Shown here: positions 13,240 to 28,318 of the stretch, one piece after another
Position numbering within the stretch: position 1 is the first letter of the stretch
Layout of the letters: every line of letters begins with the position of its first letter
DNA from: Circinella minor
Taxonomy: Eukaryota > Mucoromycota > Mucoromycetes > Mucorales > Lichtheimiaceae
Assembly: GCA_016758965.1 (NCBI GenBank)
Contig: JAEPRB010000334.1
Location: forward strand, 1 to 36,017
Direction of reading: 5' to 3'
DNA length: 36,017 nucleotides
The notes under the pieces: model-generated
Databases searched by the model: none
What the model was told of the DNA's origin: nothing
Seen by the model: only the letters and a program-made list of their open reading frames with translations
Translations under genes and position numbers: made by a program

Positions 13240-13410
13240 TTATTAATATTTTTTTGAGATCAATCAAACGAACAAGCGATAAGAGTTTTGTTCAACGCTG
13301 AGTTGTGAAGTCAAAAAGTGAAAAAAAAAAATTTATGCGCAACAAAATACCTTGAGGGGGACTTTTGACAGCAACCTTATTTACTTTTTTTTTTTTCGTG
13401 GGCTCTTATT
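13240..13410. promoter_or_regulatory. Compact bidirectional promoter between NAF1 and the GEP3-like gene
   Basis: Only 171 bp separates two divergent start codons. The gap carries A-runs (about 13321-13331) and a T-run (about 13386-13397) that may exclude nucleosomes, and no obvious TATA box facing either gene. Both genes serve RNA-protein particle assembly (nucleolar snoRNP and mitochondrial ribosome), so co-regulation is plausible but inferred. Confidence 0.4.
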
Positions 13411-15207
13411 ATGAAACGTACAATAACACCTTTAACAAAGTTACGAGTTGTACAGCCTATTTTACGACAATCGCTTTGTTGTTCTCATACTGCATTAAAA
13501 AGACAATATAATACCTTTTCTTTAATCAATCGATATTATGGACAACAGTCTACTTTTTTGACATCAACAACAATAACAACAAAACGACGATCATTATCTA
13601 CCACTACAACCCAGACTACATCGCAAACAACACTACCAGAAGGTGATTGTTCTGGTTGTGGTGCACCATTTCAAATAGACGATCCAAATAAACCTGGTTA
13701 CTATGTTAAACGTAAAACCAATGATACCGAAAACGTAAATATTGATCGACGACGAAAACGCAGTAACCATTCCATGAATGATGCTGAATTCCAGGCAGCT
13801 GTTAATGCACTTGATCCTGAACTTCGTGCGTTACTCGAACAAGGTGACGAACAAATTACTTCTACTACCAGCTTAAGCAAACAAGAATCAATGGATGAAA
13901 ATGATATTAAACAAGAAGAGCAAATTATCGATAATGACAACGTTATTAATCAAGAAAAAGCCAAACCCAAAGAAATTTGTCAACGTTGTTATTCACTTAA
14001 ACATTATAACCATATCACCACAGAAACCTCACCCGAATTTCTTCGTGCCACACAACAATATGGTTCTCTTGAGTTTTTAAAAACAAAACGTAATCCACTT
14101 ATCGTTCTTGTTTTGGATATCACCGATTTACCATTTTCATTATCTTCGCAACTATCAAAATTAGTTCAAGAAAATCCAACAGCACGCATTATGATTGCTG
14201 CCAATAAAGTAGATATGATTCCACAACGTGCACGTCGTCATGAACAACGCATACGTGATTGGATTATTCAACATTTAAAACAACAAGGTTTTCCAACACA
14301 ACAAATTCATAATGTTTCACTTGTTAGTGCAAAAAAGGGGTGGGGCGTCTTGGGTTTATTACGTCGATTGGATGAAGCAAGATTACCAACGGATGATATT
14401 TATTTGGTTGGATCTACCAATGTGGGAAAATCGGCTTTGGTCAATAATATATTAGCTCAGAGAGCAAGTAAAGAGAAACGATTACAGTACCAAATTACAA
14501 GTTCAGTTGTACCAGGTACGACTATGGGAACATTAAAGATACCATTACATGCACTTCATATGGGTTCGTCCCAAAGTGGTAGACGATTATTGGAACGTGA
14601 CCATTATTTGATTGATACACCTGGTGTAGTAAATGATCAACAATTAATTCATCTTATGCCATTCGAAGAACAAAAAAAATTGTTGCGACATACTGAATAT
14701 AAACCTATTACATTTAGTTTAAAACCTGGTAAGGAAAAAAAAAGAACAGAATTATGTTGTTATTTTGTTGCTAGATATATACGGTATATAACTCATAAAA
14801 ATCTTTTTATACTAGGTCGTTCCCTTCTTTTGGATTCATTTGTTCGTATTGATGTTGTAGAAGCTACTGAGCCTGTTCTTTTTACATTATTTACACCCAT
14901 GATACCACACCTTACAAAAACACTCAAATTGGTGGATAAAGAAAATGATAGTGCATTAGAACCCATATCACAATTACTTTCTGTTCAAGGTATTCATAAA
15001 TCAAGAGCATGTATTGATCTTGCATTTGCTAGTCTTGGATGGATAGCCGTTGCAGGGTTATTTGATAAAGCAAAATTTCGTATTTGGTTACCTAATAATG
15101 TGAATCCCACTGAAGCTTTTGCTATTCGAGAACCTGCCATGTTACCATTTGAATATCAAGGTGTTATACGTAAATTTTTTGGTTCAGGAGATAGAGCAAA
15201 AAAATAG
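13411..15207 (+). CDS. GEP3: Mitochondrial ribosome-assembly GTPase, circularly permuted YqeH/GEP3 type
   Basis: Members assist small-subunit ribosome assembly; the yeast protein is mitochondrial. The basic, Ser/Thr-rich N-terminus without acidic residues looks like a mitochondrial presequence. A zinc-finger pair follows: CSGC (aa 80-83) and CQRC (aa 190-193). The GTPase motifs are in permuted order, diagnostic of the family: NKVD (G4, aa 265-268), SAK (G5, 306-308), GSTNVGKSA (G1, 334-342), PGTT (G2), DTPG (G3, 402-405). An 87-nt intron at 14729-14815 (GTAAGG..CTAG) must be removed to restore SLKPG-RSLLL continuity with the family, giving 569 aa. Because 87 is divisible by 3 and the intron has no in-frame stop, the unspliced frame is also open. 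The symbol GEP3 (MTG3) is by family resemblance; a related permuted GTPase such as NOA1 is the main alternative. Confidence 0.82.
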   Translation: MKRTITPLTKLRVVQPILRQSLCCSHTALKRQYNTFSLINRYYGQQSTFLTSTTITTKRRSLSTTTTQTTSQTTLPEGDCSGCGAPFQIDDPNKPGYYVKRKTNDTENVNIDRRRKRSNHSMNDAEFQAAVNALDPELRALLEQGDEQITSTTSLSKQESMDENDIKQEEQIIDNDNVINQEKAKPKEICQRCYSLKHYNHITTETSPEFLRATQQYGSLEFLKTKRNPLIVLVLDITDLPFSLSSQLSKLVQENPTARIMIAANKVDMIPQRARRHEQRIRDWIIQHLKQQGFPTQQIHNVSLVSAKKGWGVLGLLRRLDEARLPTDDIYLVGSTNVGKSALVNNILAQRASKEKRLQYQITSSVVPGTTMGTLKIPLHALHMGSSQSGRRLLERDHYLIDTPGVVNDQQLIHLMPFEEQKKLLRHTEYKPITFSLKPGKEKKRTELCCYFVARYIRYITHKNLFILGRSLLLDSFVRIDVVEATEPVLFTLFTPMIPHLTKTLKLVDKENDSALEPISQLLSVQGIHKSRACIDLAFASLGWIAVAGLFDKAKFRIWLPNNVNPTEAFAIREPAMLPFEYQGVIRKFFGSGDRAKK

Positions 15208-15339
15208 TAACTAAATTAGGCTAAATATTTTATATTTATTTGATATTTTATATTTTATATATTTACTGATTTATTTTTCTAATTATTATTAATAAGAAAA
15301 AAAAAGCTTATAATAAAAAGTTATATTATTATTATTTTT

Positions 15340-21021
<5,682 letters not shown>

Positions 21022-22758
21022 ATGATATTGCGTTGTTATCACTTGTTATTATTACTATCGCTACTATTATTACAAGCCCAATTAATAGTTTCACAGTCTT
21101 CTTCTGAAGATAACGACGACCATATTCCTGATAAGCCGGCACCTTACATTCCACGACCTGTTGATTATGAAGGAGATTTTAAAATACTTCATGACGAACT
21201 AAATGAACCATTGAATGGTGTTGATCGTGAATATTATGTTGCTATTGATGAAATTATTTGGGATTACACTCAATATTCAAGTGACATTCCAAACAATACT
21301 GCTACTCATTTTTGGACTACTACTAGTAAGAACACACCTCTTTTTTTGTTTTGTTTTTATCAAACAACAAAGACTATTTCTGTTTCGGTCAAAGCCCCCT
21401 TCCCTTCTTCCTTCATTTTCTCCCTCCCCCCTTTTTTTTATTTTTGAATCAGGCTTTTTATTATAATTATTATCAATAACAATAACAAAATATCATATAT
21501 TAGGCTCAACTCAAGTTGGAAACAAATATTATAAAGCTGTTTATCGAGAATATACAGATAATACATATACAACTTTAAAATCTCGACCTCAATGGCAAGG
21601 ATTATTAGGACCTATTTTACGAGCAGAAGTCGGGGATACACTTCGAGTTCATTTGTGGAACAAAGCATCGCATGATTTTTCTATGCATCCTCATGTAAGT
21701 ATAATAGTAATTTTTTTTTATTTGTTTATTTAAAAACACATATAATCTTTTTAGGCTATTTATAAATTCGAGAAAAAAAGGGGGAAATGGGGGAAATATT
21801 TGTAAAATAGAAACGATTTATCAACAAACACTCTACATTATTATTATTATTCATGTGAATTAATATTTCTCTTTGTTTTTTTTCATGTATACTTATAGGG
21901 AGTTTTCTACGAGTTTGAAATGGAAGGTGCCGTTTATAAGGATGCAACGGAGAACTCATTTGTAAAAGCGGGTGATAATTATACCTATGTTTGGCAAGTA
22001 GCACCTAGAGCTGGTCCAGGTCCAAAAGATGGAGATTCTCTTGTATGGGGTTATCATTCTCATGTCCATGAAAGTGATATGTAAGTTTGTTATTATTGAT
22101 GTCGTTGTTTTTATAAATCATATTGCTAAATAATTTATTGGCCTTATGTTTATTTTAGTTTTAATGGACTTTTTGGTGCAATTCTCGTATATCGACGGGG
22201 TTTTTTGAATGAAACAACAATTGCTAAGGACGTTGTTACTGCATTATTTGGTAATTACTTTATACTCTTTAACAAAACAATGGATATTTCTTTTTTTTGT
22301 TATCATCTTGAAACTTATTATTATCAATACTATTTATAGCTATCAACGAAAACCACTCCCATTATTTATCCAATACAGTACACAGACTAGCCCATCATGT
22401 GGATCTTGATCTTATCAAAAATAACCCAAAAGCCATGCGAGAATTTCGACTATCCAATATCAAACGATCTATTAATGGAATGATAATGGCTGAGCCAACA
22501 GACCTTATATTAAAACAAGATACAACAACTCAATGGCATGTTCTTGGTTGGGGATCGTTCAATGATATTCAAATGATTTCATGGCAACAAGCCCAGGTTT
22601 CCATGTTTGATTCGCCCGTATCACAAATTCGACTATTACCGGCTTCATTTAGAACACTACAAGTGACACCGGATACACCTGGTACCTTTCAATTTGGTTT
22701 TGTAAATGGTGAACCGGGTATTGAAGGAATGATCATGTACTACCATGTAGAAGAATAG
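21022..22758 (+). CDS. Secreted two-domain ceruloplasmin-like cupredoxin protein, probably not a complete multicopper oxidase
   Basis: There are five exons, 21022-21325, 21504-21694, 21899-22080, 22159-22250 and 22340-22758, giving 395 aa. A strongly hydrophobic N-terminus (LLLLLSLLLLQAQLIVSQ) is a signal peptide; no C-terminal membrane or GPI signal is visible. Domain 1 (about aa 65-235) follows the first ceruloplasmin domain closely: YYVAIDEIIWDY, GPILRAEVGDTLRVHLWN, the copper-type MHPHG (H163, H165), YHSH (H218, H220). Domain 2 (about 245-395) has the ceruloplasmin domain-2 fold pattern (AINENHSHYL, HVLGWGSFNDIQ, LLPASFRTLQVTPDTPGTFQF). However, it lacks the Cys and His of a type 1 copper site, having Gly/Asn-rich FGFVNGEPGIEG there. 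The HxxHxH and HCHxxxH motifs of full oxidases are also absent. The role is therefore uncertain: copper binding, or an oligomeric enzyme with shared sites. It starts 634 bp from ARO1, divergently. Confidence 0.8.
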
Positions 22759-24288
22759 TCTTTCAATAATTCAGTCGCAAAAATTATACCCTTACCACAC
22801 TTTTTCTTTTTTTTTTCTGTATACAGACGATATACTAGCAGTAGATTGACATGTATATTACAAATAATGTATAATATACACAAACACCAATTTTGCATTT
22901 GTTCTTCTCCTCCATTCAATAAACTGTACTTTTATAATTCTAATCAAGGTAAGAAAAGAGTTGATTTATTTAATATAGAAGCGATAATTTTTTCTGTTGA
23001 TTTTTACTCTCGATGTGTTAAATTTGTTGTGATTTTTACGCTTGTTGAGCCCACTGCGTTGATAATTACTATACCATCCTATAAATGTATTATTGTAAAT
23101 TCGCTTATTGTCTATATCTTTTATATTTAATTAATAAATGTACCTTGGCAGTTACACAGAATCGAATAAACTTGAATAACATTGCAATATTTTTTTGATA
23201 ACTATTAACTTTTAATTCAAAGAGCTAGATGCTTTTTAAGACTTGGCGAAGATTTTAAAATGCGACTTTTATTTTCCCACTACAGATCAAATATTTTTTT
23301 TATTTAGTACTAAATGGCTGATGCTTCTGTGAGTCAAATGACCCGACTAGTTGCGTTCATAGATTATATACAAGAAAAAGCATATTGACGATAAAGATAC
23401 TAATGGAATACTAGACTAGAACTTCTGCTGCTATATTAAATCGCTCGAATAAATGTTTCTTTACTATATTATACCAGTATATTATATAGCAAAGTATACA
23501 GTAAATTGCCAACTGATGTCTTGAATAGGTTATAGTATTTATGAAACCTTTATAAAAGCAATAATATACTATAGTAACAAATAGTACTGAGTGAGTCACT
23601 GACCACGCCATTTTTATATGATGAATAAAGAGGACAAGATACTGTTGGGAAGCTTTGGCGGACGTTTTAATAAAATAATAATTCATATACGCTATGCACA
23701 CAGAATAGACAACGTTATAATTGTAAATGTATGACTACAAAAGTTAGAATTTGCAACAGCTATATCAAAAAAACTTTAGAAAAAACGCAAGAGATTGATA
23801 AATTAAAACTAGTAAGAGAAGAATGAGATACACATTAAAAGAAAGGATAATATAGGATAATGATATTAATAATAAATCGTTACAAAAAGATAGTATATAT
23901 AGTTCAAGCCGCGTAAAATGGTTAATAAAATGACATTTTTCGTAACATCAACAAGATATCGTCTATGTGGCGCATAGACCTTTTAAAGTATTTGTATCAT
24001 TTATAGCTATTACATGTTGAGCATTGAAATAGTTGTCAACAGATGAAATTGATAATAACATAATAATATTTAAGCAGATTTATTTGCAAAAGAGTAAAGT
24101 GTAGCAGCTGTGCTTTATGAGTAGAATCACGGTCCAAGACAGATACAGCAGTGAGAATATTTTGACTATTAAAGTAGAAATGTAATAAAATATAATAATG
24201 CTTGAAATAGATTCAAAATAAGAACGAAAACTTGTTAAAAATCGTCGTCGTTTATTACCCACCAGTCAAAATAAATAATAATCATGCG
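22759..24288. other. AT-rich intergenic stretch with no supported gene
   Basis: 1.5 kb between the ceruloplasmin-like gene and the first LTR element. Open frames here are short, AT-rich and of no recognisable family (for example 96 codons on the minus strand at 23411-23701). The first ~120 bp are probably the 3' UTR of the upstream gene. I see no RNA gene or repeat structure. Confidence 0.55.
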
Positions 24289-24292
24289 CAGC

Positions 24293-24525
24293 TGTCGTAG
24301 CCATAAATAGCAGTAACTCTACTTTTCCTTTTTTATCCATTTGTGATACTTCTTTTGTAAACGTATTTTATTTTTATATTGCCACGTAGTTAATCCATAT
24401 CACTGTCACATCATCATAATAATTATTCAAACACGTAGTCAACCCTCAGTCACGAACACGTATATTATCATTATTAGTTTATCATATACCTTATAAGTAG
24501 TTTAGAAAATATTAAAATATTTCCG
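24293..24525 (+). repeat. Truncated 5' LTR
   Basis: Bases 24293-24512 equal 26073-26292 of the 3' LTR without a visible difference. A short divergent patch follows up to the shared CCGTTC, after which the sequence jumps into RNase H coding sequence. About 115 bp of the LTR 3' end are missing. Confidence 0.88.
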
Positions 24526-26080
24526 TTCTAAAACCAAGCCCACACCAAGACTGACCCGATGGATTGCCGAGATTGAACTGTATGACCCTGATATACAGTA
24601 TAAACCAGGTCGTGACAACCATGTTCCAGATTTGTTATCAAGGCGGGATGGTCCAACTTGTGTTACTGATGAAAAGTCTCTGGAGCCTGATTATCTTTAT
24701 GCTGTTAAGTCTGTCCAAGAATCCGATTGGCCAAAGTTTTATGCCCTTGGTGAAGAAAATTGGCCACATATGTACAAGGACCTGTTAGCAAAGCACAAAG
24801 AAAAGTTTGTAGTCCGGGATAATCAAGTCTTTCGTTTGGTAAAAAATGATAATGAAATCACAGAAATGCGATATGTTTTGTTTGCTCGTCGTGCTGATCT
24901 GGTCCAAGATTTTCATAAATCTGTTGGTCATGCTGGTAATCTCACAGTTTATGATCTGATGCGTAAAAGATGGTGGTGGCCTGATATGCGCTCAGATATC
25001 CAAGGATGGTTAGCTACTTGTCCTCAGTGTCAACTTGCTGCTAATGCCGATCGGAAAACTCATCATGCTCCAATGAAGCCTTTAGCCGTTCCTCCGGTTT
25101 TTTCTCGTTGGCATTTAGACTTCGTTGGTGAGTTACCAACTACTGTTAATGGTAACCGATGGCTTCTTGTGGCTGTGGATTATGCCACCAATTGGACTAT
25201 TGCTCGTGCGGTGCCTGATGCTACTGGAGAAGCCATCGCCAATTTTATTTATGAAGAAATCGTGCTCCCATTTTCCTGTCCTGCTGAAATTTTAACAGAC
25301 CGTGGTGCTAATTTCATGTCAAAGGTGTTGGCTTTGTATCTGGGTCGTCTCAAGACTAATCATATAAGGACTAGTGCCTTCCATGCACGCACAAATAGTA
25401 AGGTGGAACGTACCAACCAGGTTTTAAAACAAATGTTGCGTAAATATACTCATGGCCAAATCCATTGCTGGGACCAATTTGTTGACGCTGCTGTCTTTGC
25501 TTGCCGAGTCCGTAAACATCGTACTACTGGTTTCAGCCCTTACTTTTTGGTGTATGGTATTGAGCCTAAATTACCTGGTGATGTTTTGCCTCCCTTTATT
25601 CAATTAAATGAATCTGATCCTAGTGAATCTTTAATTGTTCGAGGCCGTGTGCCTGAAGCACGCCGATTACGGGAAGCTCGTCTTGTTGCCGAACAAAAAT
25701 TAAAAAATCAAGCTGCTAAGGATAAGGCCATCTGGGATGCTGTACTCAAACCCCAAAATTTTTCTGTTGGTGACCATGTATTAATGCGGCATGAAAACAA
25801 GTTTAGCCTTGAGTATAATTGGAAAGGCCCATATAAAGTTATTGCTGTCAACCCTGATCACCATGTCTATCAATTACAAGCTCTCAATGGCCCTATTTAT
25901 AATTCTTGGGTTCATACTGACCGTTTGCGGCCTATCCATGTTAATTCCGCTCTTTCTTCTGATCCATGGTTTGACCCTACTGCGGTACGCGCTGCTGAAC
26001 GTCGCCATTTTGAAGCTGTTCGTAATCTTGCTGTGTTGTCCGAGGACGTACAATATTCTGGGGAGGGGATATTGTCGTAG
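24506..26080 (+). pseudogene. Gypsy pol remnant: end of RNase H plus integrase
   Basis: The frame is open from 24506 to the TAG at 26078-26080 but has no start for pol, so this is a fragment. It opens with the RNase H C-terminus (TPRLTRWIAEIELYDPDIQY, KPGRDNHVPDLLSR). The integrase is complete in outline: HHCC zinc region (HKSVGH, then CPQC), catalytic core with WHLDFVG (first Asp), TDRGANFMS (second Asp) and KVERTNQ (Glu), then the C-terminal GPYKV..WVHTDRLRPIH domain. No chromodomain is seen. The stop lies inside the 3' LTR, as is common when pol reads into U3. The intact integrase frame supports recent loss of the rest. Confidence 0.88.
26060..26072 (+). other. Polypurine tract of the gypsy element
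   Basis: GGGGAGGGGATAT directly precedes the TG of the 3' LTR, the expected position for plus-strand DNA priming. Confidence 0.75.
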
Positions 26081-26420
26081 CCATAAATAGCAGTAACTCT
26101 ACTTTTCCTTTTTTATCCATTTGTGATACTTCTTTTGTAAACGTATTTTATTTTTATATTGCCACGTAGTTAATCCATATCACTGTCACATCATCATAAT
26201 AATTATTCAAACACGTAGTCAACCCTCAGTCACGAACACGTATATTATCATTATTAGTTTATCATATACCTTATAAGTAGTTTAGAAAATATATAAATAT
26301 CCGTTCATAATTAAAACAATAAACATTATCTTTCAACTTCTATTTTATTCTTTTATTATCTTTTGTTCTATTCTATTTTCTATTGGCTACGGTATTGATC
26401 CGCCAAAATATATTACGACA
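26073..26420 (+). repeat. Complete 3' LTR, 348 bp
   Basis: It starts TGTCGTA and ends TACGACA, a perfect 7-bp inverted terminal pair, followed directly by the CAGC target duplication. An AATAAA lies at about 26320. Its last ~110 bp show what the 5' copy has lost. Confidence 0.88.
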
Positions 26421-26424
26421 CAGC

Positions 26425-26461
26425 AAAAAAAAAAAAAAAAAAAAAAACAGCAAAAACAAAA
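26425..26461 (-). terminator. Pol III terminator tracts downstream of tRNA-Pro
   Basis: Read on the tRNA strand, the region after the tRNA 3' end contains T4 (26461-26458), T5 (26456-26452) and then a T run of about 23 (26447-26425). The T4 is 39 bp past the mature 3' end and is the first plausible stop. The gypsy element's target duplication abuts the long run. Confidence 0.6.
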
Positions 26462-26500
26462 GAATACCCAAATCTTGCGATTCAAGTATTCATATTGACA

Positions 26501-26572
26501 GGGCTCAACCGGGAATCGAACCCGGGACCTCTCGCACCCTAAGCGAGAATTATACCACTAAACCATCGAGCC
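26501..26572 (-). tRNA. tRNA-Pro (anticodon AGG)
   Basis: 72 nt on the minus strand. The acceptor stem is GGCTCGA with TTGAGCC (one G-U), discriminator C. The anticodon stem/loop TCTCGC-TTAGGGT-GCGAGA gives AGG (bases 26540-26538). The T arm CCGGG-TTCGATT-CCCGG is perfect and is the B box. There is no intron. The sequence follows the well-known eukaryotic tRNA-Pro pattern and all four arms form. Two LTR elements flank it closely on either side. Confidence 0.96.
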
Positions 26573-26582
26573 TTCAATGTAA

Positions 26583-26817
26583 TGACACGTTGTGTGGTAG
26601 GTTTGTTTGGTCAGACCAAAGATAAGGTTCACGTGATTTGTGAATTAGAATTGATCCTTGGGTGGTCATGTGACCATTCAAGTATGTATAAATATGGGCG
26701 GTTTAGCCGCGAATTAATAAATCTTTATCTTTTCTAGTTCTTTCACTTTTACTTTTACCTTTTTCTTTTCTTTTATTTTGACAGATTTTTCAACAAGGGA
26801 ATCTCCACCACGTGTCA
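26583..26817 (+). repeat. TRIM 5' LTR
   Basis: Ends are TGACACG and CGTGTCA, a perfect 7-bp inverted pair. Inside are TATAAATA (about 26688) and AATAAA (about 26718), plausible promoter and polyadenylation signals. One substitution separates it from the 3' copy (GGTAGGTTT against GGTAGTTTT). Confidence 0.9.
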
Positions 26818-26820
26818 AAT

Positions 26821-26837
26821 TGGGGGGTCGACCGGGA
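26821..26837 (+). other. Primer-binding site of the TRIM, matching tRNA-Pro
   Basis: It begins TGG three bases after the LTR. The 17 bases TGGGGGGTCGACCGGGA agree at 15 positions with the complement of the CCA-tailed 3' end of the tRNA-Pro gene next door, and one of the two differences would be a G-U pair. Confidence 0.65.
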
Positions 26838-27615
26838 TCATATCCCAAGTGGCGGCTACCTTGTCTGTGGTAGTCCCACTATAAAAACATGCCGTGGTTG
26901 AGCAATTATTATTTTCATGATCAAGTCTTATTTTATTATTATTATTTGTGGCCCTTGTTGTCTCTGCCGTAATTATATTTCTTCCGTGCCTCTCCGTTCC
27001 CATTTTTATTTGTTTCAAGAAGTTGTTTTGCAAGATGTTCTGTTGACGATTCCAACGATTCCGACTTTTTCTTCTTATTATTATTTTTGTCTTTTCTATC
27101 CGTGGCACCCAACAAATTCCCCAGCAACACCCTGTTGGACAAGAAGTTCGCAAGAAGGCGGTATCAAGGAACGGTACCTTGGATACGTCGTGCCCTTGGT
27201 TCTTAGGTTGGCTCTTGGTGGGTCGGTGTTGGCGTGGTTGGTCTTGTTGTGTGGGTGGCCAGTTTAGTGTCATTTTCTTTTGGTTTTCTGTTGCTCTGGT
27301 CGGTCTCGTGTGGTCTCGTCTGTTCTGTTCTGTTGTGTCTCTTCGGTTTGTCCGTCGTTTTAGTTATCTCGGTTTGTGCTTGTGATAAAAAAAAATAGTT
27401 TTTTTTTTTGGGTAGTTTGTTGTCTGTTATCTCTTGTATGCCCTTTTTTTTTTTATCTATATTTCTTGTATCTTCGATTCATATTTGATTTTTTCTTTTT
27501 TTTGTTCCCCGATTTTTTCTATTGTTTTGTCTATCTATTATCCTGTTGTTATCTATCTTGTCTCTTTCTCTTTTGTTGCCTATCAATTGTCTTCCGCTCC
27601 TTTACTTTGGTCTTG

Positions 27616-27625
27616 TAGGGGGTAT
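27616..27625 (+). other. Purine tract before the TRIM 3' LTR
   Basis: TAGGGGGTAT immediately precedes the TGACACG start of the 3' LTR, in the position of a plus-strand primer. It is short and not purely purine. Confidence 0.5.
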
Positions 27626-27860
27626 TGACACGTTGTGTGGTAGTTTTGTTTGGTCAGACCAAAGATAAGGTTCACGTGATTTGTGAATTAGAATTGATCC
27701 TTGGGTGGTCATGTGACCATTCAAGTATGTATAAATATGGGCGGTTTAGCCGCGAATTAATAAATCTTTATCTTTTCTAGTTCTTTCACTTTTACTTTTA
27801 CCTTTTTCTTTTCTTTTATTTTGACAGATTTTTCAACAAGGGAATCTCCACCACGTGTCA
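27626..27860 (+). repeat. TRIM 3' LTR
   Basis: 235 bp, 234 of 235 bases equal to the 5' copy by eye, followed by the GTAA duplication. The near identity indicates a recent insertion. Confidence 0.9.
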
Positions 27861-27997
27861 GTAAACCACGTTCGTAAAGAATAACATCAATCCAAGACGT
27901 ATATATAAATAGAAAAAAAATTGAATTTTATATAATGAATTATAGGATATTTTTTAATTGTACTAATTACGTTGAAATAAAATATATATTAAAATGT

Positions 27998-28318
27998 AGA
28001 GAAAAATTAGTGCTTTCGAATGGTATATATTTAATAGCATGAGAGTAAGTAGATAAAAAGATATTAATTTTAGAAAATATTTATTTATTATTACTATTTT
28101 TATTTCTACTATATATTTCTTATTTCTTAATTTGGTAAATGATTACAGTCTTTGATGTTGCTAGGCAACGTGTAATTTAAATAGTAGTATCAAATACAGA
28201 AAAATCAGGGCTTTTGGATGATATATGTTGTATATTAAGAAGACAAGTATATAAAAAGATATTAGATTTTTAAGCATTTATTCATATATATATTTTTCTT
28301 ATTATACTATTTTTCTAT
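27998..28318 (+). repeat. Degenerate tandem duplication of about 195 bp, straddling the inverted-repeat boundary
   Basis: The stretch about 27998-28114 resembles about 28196-28318. Shared landmarks in the same order are GAAAAATYAGKGCTTT, a GGTATATAT-like block, ATAAAAAGATATTA, and a T-rich end with CTATTTTT. The first unit lies half outside the left inverted arm. The tandem event is therefore older than the arms, or the true element end lies further left. Confidence 0.5.

Larger units (their letters stand above)
24289..26424 (+). mobile_element. Internally deleted Ty3/gypsy LTR retrotransposon with 4-bp target duplication
   Basis: The element runs 24293-26420, flanked by CAGC at 24289-24292 and 26421-26424. 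It keeps a truncated 5' LTR (about 24293-24525), the 3' end of pol (RNase H remnant plus integrase), a purine tract, and a complete 3' LTR (26073-26420) with inverted ends TGTCGTA/TACGACA. The end of the 5' LTR, primer site, gag, protease, reverse transcriptase and most of RNase H are missing. The first 220 bp of the two LTRs are identical by eye, so the insertion is recent. A matched target duplication around a deleted copy suggests the deletion arose before or during integration, or later without touching the ends. It cannot move on its own. Confidence 0.9.
26579..27864 (+). mobile_element. TRIM-like non-autonomous LTR element with 4-bp target duplication
   Basis: The element occupies 26583-27860 (1,278 bp) between GTAA at 26579-26582 and 27861-27864. 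Two 235-bp LTRs differ at one base by eye. The 808-bp interior has a primer-binding site, a purine tract before the 3' LTR, and no retrotransposon coding sequence; open frames inside are compositionally biased and show no gag/pol features. This is the architecture of terminal-repeat retrotransposons in miniature. It must depend on an autonomous partner. The insertion begins 11 bp upstream of the mature 5' end of tRNA-Pro. Confidence 0.87.

Noticed and set aside
23411..23701. 96-codon minus-strand open frame in the gap after the ceruloplasmin-like gene
   Set aside because: Tyr/Ile/Phe-rich composition expected from AT-rich noncoding DNA; no domain or upstream promoter signal.
26815..27273. 152-codon minus-strand frame and overlapping plus-strand frames inside the TRIM
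   Set aside because: They run antisense or in several frames across the primer site and interior, with no gag, protease or zinc-knuckle motif; consistent with a non-coding element.
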